Shown piece after piece: positions 37,648-46,297 of a stretch of DNA of 64,000 nucleotides. The notes under the pieces are model-generated. The model had not been told where the DNA came from, did not search any database, and saw nothing but the letters and a program-made list of their open reading frames with translations. Position 1 is the first letter of the stretch. Every line of letters starts with the position of its first letter. The DNA is from Phycisphaerae bacterium (GTDB lineage: Bacteria > Planctomycetota > Phycisphaerae > UBA1845 > Fen-1342), in contig JAUIEC010000009.1 of NCBI GenBank assembly GCA_030428945.1, positions 62,001 through 126,000 on the forward strand. Reading direction: 5' to 3'. Made by a program: the position numbers and the translations under genes.

Positions 37648-38493
37648 TCAGAAGCTGTTCTTCGGCGCCTTGCCCCACATCAGTTTGCGCCGCATGGCGT
37701 ACCACAGCGAACGCTTCGGATTGCGGACCATCTGCAGGTCGGTCGGATAACGCGAGATCTCGACCGTGTCGCCGACATTGAAGCGATGTCGCTCACGGCC
37801 GTCGACCACCACCGTCGTGCCGGCGTTGGCCTGCTCGACCTGGATCTCCAGCCGTCGACTGGCCGCCACCACCACCGGACGCAGCGTCAGGGCGTACGGG
37901 CAGATCGGCGTGATCACCACCGAACGAGCCAGCGGATCGAGGATCGGGCCACCAGCCGACATGTTGTGGGCCGTCGACCCCGAGGGCGTCGCGACGATCA
38001 GGCCGTCGCCGCGAATCCGCGCGACCCGCGCCCCGTCGGAGTCGACCTGGATCTCGATGATCCGGAACGGATCGCCCGCCAGCAGCACGCAGTCGTTGAC
38101 GGCGACCGTGTCGATCACTTCGCCCGACACCTTCCGGATCCGCACCGCCAGCATCGTTCGAAGCGTCAGTTCGAGGTCGTCCTCGAACAGGAAACCGCCG
38201 TCCCGTTCGAGCCCCTCCAGCGTGAACTCGGCCAGGTAGCCGATCTTGCCCATGTTGATTCCGACGATCGGCATCTGCTGCCGCCCCAGACCGTGGATCG
38301 CGGCGATCAGCGTGCCGTCGCCGCCCAGCACGAACAGCATCTCCGGCGCGTGCGGGGCGACCCGCGCACTGTCGTCGGTCAGCTCGCAGAAGACCAGGTC
38401 GGCCTGCGAGCGCAGCCAGGCCACCGTGCGGTCGAACGCCGCCACCACGGACGGCTTCGTCGGGGCACCGATCAGGGCAACGCGCTTGCTCAT
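37648..38493 (-). CDS. nadK: NAD kinase
   Basis: ATP-dependent NAD kinase that makes NADP. The GGDGTL motif (FVLGGDGTLIAAIHGLG, about residues 57-70), the NE/ND motif (VAVNDCVLL) and the conserved GDGLIVATPSGSTAHNMSAGGPI are present. It lacks the long N-terminal extension of eukaryotic forms and has 281 residues, as in most bacteria. No ribosome site lies before the ATG; a TATACT sits seven bases upstream instead. It is divergent from the HAD phosphatase gene. Confidence 0.96.
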   Translation of the reverse strand: MSKRVALIGAPTKPSVVAAFDRTVAWLRSQADLVFCELTDDSARVAPHAPEMLFVLGGDGTLIAAIHGLGRQQMPIVGINMGKIGYLAEFTLEGLERDGGFLFEDDLELTLRTMLAVRIRKVSGEVIDTVAVNDCVLLAGDPFRIIEIQVDSDGARVARIRGDGLIVATPSGSTAHNMSAGGPILDPLARSVVITPICPYALTLRPVVVAASRRLEIQVEQANAGTTVVVDGRERHRFNVGDTVEISRYPTDLQMVRNPKRSLWYAMRRKLMWGKAPKNSF

Positions 38494-38500
38494 GCCCGCC

Positions 38501-38506
38501 AGTATA
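38501..38506 (-). promoter_or_regulatory. -10 element directly upstream of nadK
   Basis: TATACT on the minus strand ends seven bases before the nadK ATG, which would place the transcription start at the start codon. No good -35 is visible. Confidence 0.5.
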
Positions 38507-38603
38507 CGAGCCCCCCGCGCGGAATGCGCGGCCGGGCGTTGCGGTTCGCGGCCCGGCGGCGACAATAGCCGGTCCAAGGTTTCACGTTCCCCGGGGGTCG
38601 CGC

Positions 38604-39461
38604 ATGGCGGCATCGCTTCCGAACTTCGAACTGGTCGCGCTCGACCTGGATCGCACGCTGCTGGATTCGTCCGGCCGGCTGCCGGACCGCAACCGGGCCG
38701 CCCTGCACGAGGCCCACGAGCGCGGCATGAAGGTCGTCGTCTGCACCGGGCGGACCTTCACCGAGACCCGGCCGGTGCTGGCAGCGATCGGGCTCGATCT
38801 CGACGCGGCCGTCACCATCGGCGGCGGTCTGATCTCGGATGCGACCAGCGGCCGCACGCTGCGCTCGACCAGTTTCAGCCGGGCGCTGGCCGAAGAGATG
38901 GTGGCCTGGTTCCAGGCGCACGAGCACACGGTGATGTGGACGCACGACCCGGCCGAGCACGGGTTCGACGGCTACATGCTGACCGGGCGGCGGCACCACC
39001 CGGCCCTCGACCGCTGGCGGGAGATGACGCCCTGCGAGATCCGGATTCGCGAAGGTCTCCCGGGCGAAGCGCCGATCCGGCTGACCGTGATCGACGAACC
39101 CGAGTCGCTCGCGGAGATCGGCCGTGGCTTCGTCGAGGCGTTCGGTTCGCGGGTGACGCATCACCTGATCCACGTGCCGACCTATGACTTCATGGTGCTC
39201 GAGACCTTTACCGGGCAGGTCAGCAAGTGGAGCGCGATCGACCAGTTGTGCCGGGACTGGCGGATCGACCCGCGGGCCACGCTGGCGTTCGGCGATGACG
39301 TCAACGACATCGCGCTGCTTGCCGGCGCCGGACACGGCGTCGCCGTGGCCAACGCGCACCCCGACGTGATCGCGGTCGCCAACGAGGTCACCGACAGCAA
39401 CGACGACTGCGGCGTCGCCCGCATCCTCGAACGCGTCCTCGCCGACCGCGTCAGCAACTGA
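38604..39461 (+). CDS. Cof-type HAD-IIB family hydrolase
   Basis: HAD motif I is VALDLDRTLLDSSGRLPD, motif II includes VVCTGRTF, and motifs III/IV are the Lys region SKWSAIDQL and AFGDDVNDIALLAGAGHGVAVANAHPDV. The C2B cap domain lies between. These are phosphatases of sugar phosphates, PLP or similar metabolites; the substrate is unassigned. 285 residues. It is the first gene of a run with psd and pssA, though a link is not implied. Confidence 0.9.
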   Translation: MAASLPNFELVALDLDRTLLDSSGRLPDRNRAALHEAHERGMKVVVCTGRTFTETRPVLAAIGLDLDAAVTIGGGLISDATSGRTLRSTSFSRALAEEMVAWFQAHEHTVMWTHDPAEHGFDGYMLTGRRHHPALDRWREMTPCEIRIREGLPGEAPIRLTVIDEPESLAEIGRGFVEAFGSRVTHHLIHVPTYDFMVLETFTGQVSKWSAIDQLCRDWRIDPRATLAFGDDVNDIALLAGAGHGVAVANAHPDVIAVANEVTDSNDDCGVARILERVLADRVSN

Positions 39462-39491
39462 AGCGACCGCACGGGGAGCGAGCGAAACGCC

Positions 39492-40145
39492 ATGGCCACC
39501 TACGCCCGTCTGGAAACGACCATCATCCTGGCCCTCGGGGCCGTGCTGACCTTCGCGCTGGCCTGGCAGGGGGGACTCTGGTTCCTGCTGCCGCTGCTGC
39601 TGACCCTGGCGCTGCTGAGTTTCTATCGCGACCCGCGCCGCCGGATTGACGCCCGGCCCGACGCGCTGCGCGCGCCGGCCGACGGCCGCATCATGCTGAT
39701 CGAGCGCGGGCATGCCGGCGCCGACGGCCGGCCGGAACTGCGGATCTGCATCTTCCTGAGCGTGCTGAACGTGCACGTCAATCGCAGCCCGTGCGCCGCC
39801 CGGGTGGCCGGCGTCCGCTACGAGCCCGGCCGGTTTCTGAACGCGCTCAGCGGGCGGGCGACCGACGAGAACGAGAACAACCTGGTCGAACTGGATCCGA
39901 TCGATCCGCTGCCGGGGCCGGTCCTGGTCCGGCAGATCGCGGGCGCCCTGGCGCGACGGATCGTCTGCGGCGTCGGTCCCGGCGACACGCTGCGGGCCGG
40001 GGCGCGGTTCGGTATGATCAAGCTGGGCTCGCAGACGGAACTGCGCGTGCCGGAAGACCCGCGCTGGCGGGTCCGCGTGGCGGTCGGCGACCGCGTGCGG
40101 GGCGGGTTGACCGTGCTGGCCGAACTGGCCGCGGAGCAGACATGA
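39492..40145 (+). CDS. psd: phosphatidylserine decarboxylase proenzyme, short type
   Basis: The proenzyme cleaves itself at a Gly-Ser pair to make a pyruvoyl group; here the site is LGS in FGMIKLGSQTELRVP (about residue 180). Other marks are two N-terminal membrane segments, FYRDPRR, APADGRIMLI and FLSVLNVHVNRSPCAARV. At 217 residues it belongs to the short, archaeal-like class. It converts phosphatidylserine to phosphatidylethanolamine. It overlaps pssA by an ATGA, so both are coupled. Confidence 0.93.
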   Translation: MATYARLETTIILALGAVLTFALAWQGGLWFLLPLLLTLALLSFYRDPRRRIDARPDALRAPADGRIMLIERGHAGADGRPELRICIFLSVLNVHVNRSPCAARVAGVRYEPGRFLNALSGRATDENENNLVELDPIDPLPGPVLVRQIAGALARRIVCGVGPGDTLRAGARFGMIKLGSQTELRVPEDPRWRVRVAVGDRVRGGLTVLAELAAEQT

Positions 40146-41065
40146 GCGGATCGGACCGGGAACCACTCTCGCAGCATGAGGATCGGCCGCGTCTGCGGGC
40201 GGTGACGCTGCTGCCGAGCGCGGCGACGATCGGCAACCTGCTGAGCGGCCTGCTCGCGATCTTCTTCTGCCTGCTTTCGATCCGGGCGCTGTACGCGGAC
40301 ATGCCGCTGCGCGAGTTCGGGCCGCGGCTCAGCGAGTTCTTCCCGAGTTACCTGGCCGTCGGCGCCTACTGCATCGCCGCGGCGCTGCTGTTCGACGCGC
40401 TCGACGGGCGCCTGGCCCGCCTGGCCCGCCGGACGACCGAGTTCGGCGCCCAACTCGACTCGCTGGCCGACGTGGTCAGTTTCGGGACCGCGCCGGTCGT
40501 GCTGCTGCTGACGCTGCTGCTGCGGAAGGCGACGCCGCCCGAAGGGCTGCCGGTCGAGGTCGGGCTGATCGAGTGGCGGATCGGGCTGCTCGGCGGGCTG
40601 GTCTATCTCAGTTGCGCCGCGATCCGCCTGGCCCGCTACAACGTCGAGAACGTCCGCGACGAGTCCGGGCAGCGACGCTTCTCCGGACTGCCGGTCCCCG
40701 GTGCGGCCGGGGTCGTCGCGGCGCTGCTGATCCTGCACGAGGACTACGTCGGCAGTCCGGGCTTCGCCGGCTGGATCCGGGTCTGTTTCGGCCCGCTGCT
40801 GCTGGCCCTGGGGCTGCTGATGGTCGGGCGCATCGACTACGTGCACGTCTTCAACCTGTACGCCCGCCGCGAACAGCCGCCGTTCCACCTGGTCGTCATG
40901 GTGGTCGTGCTGGTGGCGCTGTGGTGGTGGACCCAGGAGGTCCTGGCCGTCGTCGCCCTGGCCTACCTGTTTTCGGGCCTGGTCTTCGGCCTGCGGTCCG
41001 ACCCGCCCGGACCGACCGGGCGCACCCACCCGGAACAGCACCCGCAGCGTGCCGATCTGAACTGA
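40142..41065 (+). CDS. pssA: CDP-diacylglycerol-serine O-phosphatidyltransferase
   Basis: The CDP-alcohol phosphotransferase signature DG-x2-AR-x8-G-x3-D-x3-D is read as DGRLARLARRTTEFGAQLDSLAD (in two pieces; residues about 82-105). Seven to eight membrane segments follow, with FSGLPVPGAAG in the expected place. The enzyme makes phosphatidylserine, the substrate of the coupled psd gene. 307 residues, slightly longer than usual because of a longer N-terminus and C-terminal tail. The overlapping start makes the ATG at 40142 secure. Confidence 0.93.
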   Translation: MSGSDREPLSQHEDRPRLRAVTLLPSAATIGNLLSGLLAIFFCLLSIRALYADMPLREFGPRLSEFFPSYLAVGAYCIAAALLFDALDGRLARLARRTTEFGAQLDSLADVVSFGTAPVVLLLTLLLRKATPPEGLPVEVGLIEWRIGLLGGLVYLSCAAIRLARYNVENVRDESGQRRFSGLPVPGAAGVVAALLILHEDYVGSPGFAGWIRVCFGPLLLALGLLMVGRIDYVHVFNLYARREQPPFHLVVMVVVLVALWWWTQEVLAVVALAYLFSGLVFGLRSDPPGPTGRTHPEQHPQRADLN

Positions 41066-41303
41066 ACCGGGCAGCCTGCTCGGGCCGTCGCCGCTCGCGG
41101 GCCGGTTCAACCGCTCACCTGTTCACGCAAAAACAACGCCGTGGGTCCGAGAGCAAATCGGGCCGGGGGCTGGCAGGGGCGGGTGGGGAAAATCTGGCCG
41201 GTCCCGAGTGGAAAGTCGCCCGGTGTGTGCCCCTAGCATGAGGCGAATCAGGCAGGTTTCAAAAGAACCGGGTCAGCAGGTGGCAACCGCAGGAGGTAAG
41301 CCC

Positions 41304-41513
41304 ATGCTCGTCAGCAGCATTCGACGTTTCTTTCTCGAAGAAGATGGCCTGACCGCCACCGAATACGCGATCCTGCTCGCCCTGGTGATTGTCGTCGGCG
41401 TCGTCGCGGCCCGCTCGCTCGGAGCCAACACCGCCCACGCCTTCCAGGCCCTTGACGCCGCCACCGGCCCGGCTGACCTGTACGACGCCGAATACACGAG
41501 CACCCTGCGGTAG
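41304..41513 (+). CDS. Flp/Fap-type (type IVb) pilin
   Basis: A 69-residue pilin with a prepilin cleavage zone EEDGLTATEYAILLALVIVV, a single hydrophobic segment and the Glu five residues after Gly that is conserved in Flp pilins. AGGAGG lies seven bases before the ATG. Flp pilins are the subunits of tight-adherence pili; no tad or rcp genes are in this window, so this copy is isolated. A TAGCAT at 41234-41239 is a weak candidate -10. Bases 41066-41303 hold no other gene. Confidence 0.85.
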   Translation: MLVSSIRRFFLEEDGLTATEYAILLALVIVVGVVAARSLGANTAHAFQALDAATGPADLYDAEYTSTLR

Positions 41514-41590
41514 CCCCCGGCCCGCACCAATCTTGTTCTCCAACCCTGGCACCGGTGCGCTCTCGGAAGCGCACCGGTGCCGAACCCTTT

Positions 41591-41935
41591 TCTGAGGGAG
41601 CGAGGGAGCGAGGGAGCAAGGGAGCCAGAGCAGAGGATGACTGGACACCCCGCCCTGATTTCGGTGGGCCACGTCCCGCGCGCGGAGAAAACACTGCTCA
41701 AGAGCAGTGGCCCAAGCCCGTGGCACAAGCCCGTGGCACAAGGCATGGCACAAGGCGCTGACACACGAGCAGCGGAGCAGCGGCGCATGAGCCGGTGACA
41801 CCGGATCGCCGAATCATCCTGTTCCCTGTTCCCTTCCCTTGCTCCCTCGCTCCCTGGCTCCCTCGCTCCCTCGACTTGCTCCCTCGCTCCCTCGACTTGC
41901 TCCCTCGCTCCCTCGACTTGCTCCCTAGCTCCCCG
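41591..41935. repeat. purine array, stem-loop module and pyrimidine arrays in the spacer
   Basis: Order: GGGAGCGA/GGGAGCAA units (41591-41630), an AGAAAACACTGCTCAAGAGCA stem-loop module with GTGGCACAAGC repeats (41683-41755), then TGTTCCC units and CTCCCTCG octamers interrupted by the word CGACTTG three times (41820-41935). The two arrays are inverted relative to each other. There is no gene in 41514-41954. Confidence 0.82.
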
Positions 41936-41941
41936 AATCGG

Positions 41942-41947
41942 TATCCT
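41942..41947 (+). promoter_or_regulatory. -10-like element directly upstream of crcB
   Basis: TATCCT ends seven bases before the ATG at 41955. There is no ribosome site, so a leaderless transcript is possible. Confidence 0.45.
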
Positions 41948-41954
41948 CCCCGGT

Positions 41955-42329
41955 ATGCTTGCGATTGTGTATGTCGCCATCGGTGGGGCGGTCGGGGCCG
42001 TGCTTCGGTTCGGACTGTTGCGCTGGATGCCGCCGCCCGCGGACGGCCTGCCGCTGGCCACGATTCTCGCCAACGTGATCGGCTGCCTGCTGATCGGTCT
42101 GCTGGCCGGCCTGTTCACCGGGCCGTTGGAGGGACGCGACGAACTGCGGGCGCTGCTGATCGTCGGCCTGCTCGGCGCCCTGACCACCTTCTCCACCTAC
42201 GGCTGGGAGACCTACGCACTCGGCGCCCGCGGGCACTTCGGCCTCGCCGCCGCCAACCTGCTGGTCAGCAACCTGGCCGGCCTGGCCGCCATCTGGGCCG
42301 GGCAGACGCTGGCCGCCCGCTGGGCCTGA
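41955..42329 (+). CDS. crcB: fluoride channel FluC/CrcB
   Basis: Four membrane helices in 124 residues with the dual-topology fluoride-channel marks GGAVGAVLRFGL, TILANVIGCLLIGLLAGL and GALTTFSTYGWE, whose Phe-Ser-Thr residues line the pore. It exports fluoride. I looked for a fluoride riboswitch upstream and found none; the start is immediately behind repeat DNA. It is one copy, so homodimeric. Confidence 0.93.
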   Translation: MLAIVYVAIGGAVGAVLRFGLLRWMPPPADGLPLATILANVIGCLLIGLLAGLFTGPLEGRDELRALLIVGLLGALTTFSTYGWETYALGARGHFGLAAANLLVSNLAGLAAIWAGQTLAARWA

Positions 42330-42400
42330 TGCGCCGCGGCCATCCCCGCCCCAATTCGCACCCCGTTCGCCTGAACGGAACAACCGTCGCCGCGTATGGT

Positions 42401-42406
42401 TATGAT
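42401..42406 (+). promoter_or_regulatory. candidate -10 for larE
   Basis: TATGAT lies 22 bases before the larE ATG with AGAGGAG in between. The -35 region is poor. Confidence 0.3.
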
Positions 42407-42427
42407 GAGACCGCGAGAGGAGCAGCG

Positions 42428-43297
42428 ATGTCCGGGCTGAATGCCAGCGAGGGCCGCGAACTGGCCGACAAGTACGCCGCGTTGCAGGAACTGCTGCGCG
42501 GCTGGGAATCCGTGCTGGTCGCCTTTTCCGGCGGCGTCGACAGCGCCCTCGCCCTGCGGGCGGCCGTGCTGACCCTCGGCCCCGGGCGGGTTCTGGCCGT
42601 CACCGGACGCAGTCCGGCCGTGCCGGAGAGCGACATCGCCGGGGCGGCCGACCTTGCGGCCGAACTCGGCGCCCGGCACATCTGGCTGGATACCGAGGAA
42701 TTCACCGACGAGAACTACGTCTCGAACCCGACCAACCGCTGCTACCACTGCAAGACCGAACTGTACGGACAACTGGCGCCGCTCGCTCGGCGCGAGGGAC
42801 TCGCGGTCGTGATCAACGGCGTCAACGTCGACGACCTCGGCGACTACCGCCCCGGACTGCAGGCCGCCGGCGAGCACGACGTGCGGGCCCCGCTGGCCGA
42901 GTGCGGCCTGCGCAAGGTCGACGTGCGAGCCCTGGCTGCGCAACTGGACGTTCCGATCCACGACAAGCCGGCCGCCCCGTGCCTGTCGTCGCGGGTGCAG
43001 TACGGCGAACGGATCACGCCCGAGAAACTCCGGCGGATCGACAAGGCCGAGCAGTACCTGCGGGCCCGCGGCTTCCGCGAACTGCGCGTGCGGCACCACG
43101 ACACGCTGGCCCGCATCGAAGTCCCGGCCGACGAGATCGCCAGGTTCGCGGACGAGTCGCTGCGGGCCGAGATCGTCGAGCACTTCCGCCGACTCGGCTA
43201 CCAGTACGTCACGCTTGACCTGCTTGGCTTTCGCACCGGCAGCATGAACGAGGTCCTGCTCGGCGCCGGCTTTGCCGGCGGAGACGTGGATGGGTGA
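42428..43297 (+). CDS. larE: ATP-dependent sacrificial sulfur transferase LarE
   Basis: The PP-loop SGGVDSALAL (about residues 36-45) activates the cofactor carboxylate by adenylation. The conserved Cys in KPAAPCLSSR (about residue 181) corresponds to the sacrificial Cys that donates its sulfur in the one-Cys class. YHCKTELYGQL and the C-terminal RHHDTLARIEVP complete the family. 289 residues is typical. RBS AGAGGAG precedes the ATG. It functions with LarB and LarC; larC is at 25934-27136, larB is not here. Confidence 0.93.
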   Translation: MSGLNASEGRELADKYAALQELLRGWESVLVAFSGGVDSALALRAAVLTLGPGRVLAVTGRSPAVPESDIAGAADLAAELGARHIWLDTEEFTDENYVSNPTNRCYHCKTELYGQLAPLARREGLAVVINGVNVDDLGDYRPGLQAAGEHDVRAPLAECGLRKVDVRALAAQLDVPIHDKPAAPCLSSRVQYGERITPEKLRRIDKAEQYLRARGFRELRVRHHDTLARIEVPADEIARFADESLRAEIVEHFRRLGYQYVTLDLLGFRTGSMNEVLLGAGFAGGDVDG

Positions 43298-43422
43298 CAG
43301 GGGGGCGCCCTCGCACGCCCGGTTGCCGATCACGCTTTCGCGTCTGCATCGTTTTTCGGTCTTTCTCCGGCCTCGTCGCGGAATCGGGCATACTGAGGTT
43401 GCCTTCCTCCGGGAGAAACCCG

Positions 43423-44187
43423 ATGCGAGCCGTCGTCCTGCTGCTGGTGCTCTGCCTGTCGTCCGTCGCTGTGGCCGGCGATCGTCCCGTTGCGCGCACC
43501 ACCGACGAAGTCCGCCGGCGCATGAACGAGCCGATCGATGTCTCTCTGCGCGAGACGACGCTGGCCGACGCCATCGACGGCCTGCGACGGCGCCTGGCGG
43601 TCAACCTGGTCGTCAACTGGGAGGACTTCGAACTGAGCGGCATCTCGCCGGACGGACGCCTGTCCTTCGAGGTCCGCGGCGTCCCGGCCGGCGCGACGCT
43701 CGACCTAATCCTCGGCCTCGGCCACCCGGACATCCGCAAGGGCTGGGAGATCCGCGGGAATACGGTCCTGGTGGCCACGGTTCACTTCCTGCAGCAGCGG
43801 AAGGTCACGCGGATCTACGACGTGAACGGACTGCTCGGCCGCACCGCCACCCGCGCGGCCGGTCCGCAGCGACTGGTGCGACTGGCGGACACGCGGGCCC
43901 GCGAACGACTGACGGCCGGCGATGATCCGAACTCGTTCGTGCTGGAGCAGCGCGGAATCGTCCTGGCGGACCTGGTCCGCGTGACCTGCGAGCCGGACCT
44001 CTGGCGCGAGTTGGGCGCCGGGGACAGTTCGCTGACCGTGATCGACGGACTGTTCGTGGTGCACGCGCCGGCCAACGTGCAGACGCGCGTGCAGCGTCTG
44101 CTGCTGGGGCTCGCGCACGCCTGGGGCCGGCCGGCGCCGCTGCTGTACCTGGTGGATGAGCCGGGCTCCGATGGGCGCGGGGGTTGA
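43423..44187 (+). CDS. secreted protein with a secretin-like N-terminal (STN) fold
   Basis: A short signal peptide (LLLVLCLSSVAVAG) precedes a region with INEPIDVSLRETTLADAIDGLRRRL-like pattern and VVNWEDFELSGI, SFEVRGVPAGATLDLILG, which is the arrangement of STN/secretin-like domains. A second module with ERGIVLADLVRVTCEPDLW and TVIDGLFVVHAPANVQTRVQRLL follows. It has no secretin pore domain. Many planctomycetes encode such single STN-type proteins of unknown role. The ATG has GGGAGA eight bases upstream. Confidence 0.6.
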   Translation: MRAVVLLLVLCLSSVAVAGDRPVARTTDEVRRRMNEPIDVSLRETTLADAIDGLRRRLAVNLVVNWEDFELSGISPDGRLSFEVRGVPAGATLDLILGLGHPDIRKGWEIRGNTVLVATVHFLQQRKVTRIYDVNGLLGRTATRAAGPQRLVRLADTRARERLTAGDDPNSFVLEQRGIVLADLVRVTCEPDLWRELGAGDSSLTVIDGLFVVHAPANVQTRVQRLLLGLAHAWGRPAPLLYLVDEPGSDGRGG

Positions 44188-44262
44188 CGGGAACACGAGG
44201 AATCGGATCGGGACACCGCTTGTCCGCGGACCGTTCCGGCAATCGGCTGGGGATGAACGCGC

Positions 44263-44661
44263 ATGGGTACCGACAAGAACGATCTGAAGCAGCGCCTCTC
44301 GCCTGAGCAGTACCACTGCACGCAGGAGTCCGGCACCGAACCGGCCTTCACCGGCTGTTACTGGAATCACAAGGGCGTCGGGCACTACGACTGCGTCGTC
44401 TGCGGCACGACCCTGTTCGACTCGAAGAGCAAGTACGACTCGGGCTCGGGCTGGCCGAGTTTCTGGGCCGCGCTCGACGATGCGTCGATCCGGCAGGTGA
44501 CCGATCGCAGCCACGGCATGGTCCGCACCGAACTGCGCTGCGGCACCTGCGACGCCCACCTCGGACACCTGTTCCCCGACGGCCCGCCGCCGACCGGCCA
44601 GCGGTTCTGCATCAACTCGGCCTCGCTGCATTTCCGCGGCAGCGAAGACGCGACGGAGTGA
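44263..44661 (+). CDS. msrB: peptide-methionine (R)-S-oxide reductase
   Basis: MsrB repairs methionine-R-sulfoxide. Zinc is held by two CxxC pairs (CVVC near residue 46 and CGTC near 94). The catalytic Cys is in GQRFCINSASLHF near residue 118, and YDSGSGWPSFW, RTELRCGTCDAHLGHLFPDGP are standard. 132 residues, single domain. It is four bases from the following GNAT gene and probably co-transcribed. Confidence 0.96.
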   Translation: MGTDKNDLKQRLSPEQYHCTQESGTEPAFTGCYWNHKGVGHYDCVVCGTTLFDSKSKYDSGSGWPSFWAALDDASIRQVTDRSHGMVRTELRCGTCDAHLGHLFPDGPPPTGQRFCINSASLHFRGSEDATE

Positions 44662-44665
44662 CGAC

Positions 44666-45133
44666 GTGCAGCCAGGTGCGGGAAAGGCCGAGGTCGAGGT
44701 CCGCAGGCTGACAGGCGCCGACGCCGAGGCCTGGGCGGCGCAGCGGCAGGCGCTCTGGCCGGACTGTCCGCCGGAGCAGAGCGCCACCGAAATGGCCGCG
44801 ATCGTCGCGGACGCCAGGCAGGTGGCGTTCGGCGCGTTCGACGGGCCCCGGCTGATCGGCTTCGTGGAACTGTCGCTGCATCCGCACGCGATCGGCTGCG
44901 GGCCGGGTCCGGTGGCCTATCTGGAGGGCTGGCACGTCGACGCGGGCCGGCGTCGCACCGGCATCGGCGCGCGCCTGGTGGCGGCGGGCGAAGCGTGGGG
45001 ACGCGCGCAGGGCTGCCGCGAAATCGCATCCGACACCTGGATCGACAACACCGGTTCCGACGCCGCCCACCGCGCCCTCGGCTTCGAAGAAACCGACCGC
45101 CTGATCCACTACCGCCGCCCGCTGGGGCGGTGA
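44666..45133 (+). CDS. GNAT N-acetyltransferase, aminoglycoside 6'-N-acetyltransferase type I-like
   Basis: The protein follows the AAC(6')-I group in order: VRRLTGADAEAWAAQRQALWP, GFVELSLHPHAIGC, YLEGWHVDAGRRRTGIGARLV (acetyl-CoA loop RxxGIG), and the characteristic CREIASDTWIDNTGSDAAHRALGFEETDRLIHYRR. 155 residues. GTG start with GGAG seven bases upstream. In environmental bacteria such genes are chromosomal and their native substrate is unknown, so a resistance phenotype is not implied. It is co-oriented with msrB. Confidence 0.82.
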   Translation: MQPGAGKAEVEVRRLTGADAEAWAAQRQALWPDCPPEQSATEMAAIVADARQVAFGAFDGPRLIGFVELSLHPHAIGCGPGPVAYLEGWHVDAGRRRTGIGARLVAAGEAWGRAQGCREIASDTWIDNTGSDAAHRALGFEETDRLIHYRRPLGR

Positions 45134-45168
45134 ACAGGGCAGGTGCGACAGGGCCGGGTCCCCCGCCA

Positions 45169-45300
45169 AGAGAAGACACGGCTCAAGAGCTCAGGAGCCG
45201 TGGCACCAGACCGGTGAAACCAGACAAGTGACACCACAATCGCAGGTGGCAGCCGCGCGCCGCCTCCCCCTGTTCCCTGTTCCCTGTTCCCTGTTCCCTT
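45169..45300. repeat. stem-loop module and TGTTCCC array
   Basis: The module AGAAGACACGGCTC...GGAGCCGTGGCACCAGA (45169-45210) has compensated changes in both arms relative to the consensus, so the stem is kept while its sequence changes. Four TGTTCCC units follow at 45268-45300. The region 45134-45376 holds no gene. Confidence 0.75.
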
Positions 45301-45339
45301 AGAAAAAAGCCAGCGACCCGCGCAAACGGATCGCTGGCT
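45301..45339 (-). terminator. intrinsic terminator of the aldolase gene
   Basis: On the minus strand AGCCAGCGA pairs with TCGCTGGCT (nine base pairs, further strengthened by GC pairs near the loop) and a run of six T follows. It lies 38 bases after the aldolase stop codon. Confidence 0.85.
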
Positions 45340-45376
45340 CGATGTGTCACCAAAAAGCGGGCGTAGCCGCCGGAGG

Positions 45377-46297
45377 CTATTCTCCCTTGTAGATCGCCAT
45401 GATCTTCTGCAGCATTGCGATCGCTTCCTTCTTCGGACGCTGGAACGCGTTGCGGCCGACGATCGAGCCGTTCCCGCCGCCGTCGCGGATCGCCCGGGCG
45501 TCATCGTAAACCGCGTCGGCGCCCTTCTTGGCACCGCCCGAGAAGATCACCACCCGCCGGCCGCCGAAGCAACTGTCGACCACGTGCTTGACCCGCTCGG
45601 CCTGCGTGGCGATTGGGATCTTCGTCTCTTCGAAGACCTTCTTGGCCGCGGCCTGTTCGAGGTGCTCGCTCGGCAGCTTGACCTTGACGAAGTGCGCGCC
45701 CAGCAGGCACGCGATCTGGGCCGCGTAGCCGGCCACGTCGACGGCCGTTTCGCCTTCCTTGCTGATCTGCTCGCCGCGCGGGTAGGACCAGACGACGACC
45801 GCCAGGCCGGCGTTCTTGGCTTCCTCGCCGAGGTGCTGCAGCGTGTCGTACATGCCCTGGGCCTGGTCCGAGCCGGGGTAGATCGTGTAGCCGATCGCCG
45901 CGCAGCCGAGTTGCAGGGCCTGCTCGATCGAGCCGGTGATCGACTGGCCGGGATTCTTCAGGCTCAGCAGCGCGTTGTTGTTGTTGATCTTCAGGATCAG
46001 CGGAATCTCGCCGGCGAAGGTGCGGGCACCGGCCTCGAGCGAGCCGTACGGGGCGGCGTAGGCGTTGCAGCCGGCCTCGATCGCCAGTTCGAAGTGGTAG
46101 TGCGGGTCGTACCCGTCCGGGTTCGGGCCGAAGCTCCGCGAGGGGCCGTGCTCGAAGCCCTGGTCAACCGGCAGGATCACCAGCTTGCCGGTGTCGGCCA
46201 GCGTCCCGGTCCCCAGCATGCGGCGGATGTTGGCCAGCACGCCGGCATTGTCGTTTTCGTAGTAGCTCAGGATCTTGCGGACCTGGTCCGACATCAT
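45377..46297 (-). CDS. fbaB: class I fructose-bisphosphate aldolase, DhnA/FbaB type
   Basis: The enzyme splits fructose 1,6-bisphosphate through a Lys Schiff base. The DhnA-type sequence is clear: LVILPVDQGFEHGPSRSFGPNPDGYDPHYHFELAIEAGCNAYA in pieces, LILKINNNNAL, VVVWSYPRGE, FVKVKLPSEH, VIFSGGAKK and GNGSIVGRNAFQRPKKEAI at the phosphate site. 306 residues. The MM start follows GGAGACGAAGAG. It ends in an intrinsic terminator. Confidence 0.94.
   Translation of the reverse strand: MMSDQVRKILSYYENDNAGVLANIRRMLGTGTLADTGKLVILPVDQGFEHGPSRSFGPNPDGYDPHYHFELAIEAGCNAYAAPYGSLEAGARTFAGEIPLILKINNNNALLSLKNPGQSITGSIEQALQLGCAAIGYTIYPGSDQAQGMYDTLQHLGEEAKNAGLAVVVWSYPRGEQISKEGETAVDVAGYAAQIACLLGAHFVKVKLPSEHLEQAAAKKVFEETKIPIATQAERVKHVVDSCFGGRRVVIFSGGAKKGADAVYDDARAIRDGGGNGSIVGRNAFQRPKKEAIAMLQKIMAIYKGE

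Noticed and set aside
41514..41954. Fluoride riboswitch upstream of crcB
   Set aside because: The spacer is built from repeats right up to the -10-like box; the conserved crcB-motif sequence is not present.
44666..45133. Recently acquired antibiotic-resistance gene
   Set aside because: Codon use matches the host and there is no integron, insertion sequence or plasmid signal next to it.
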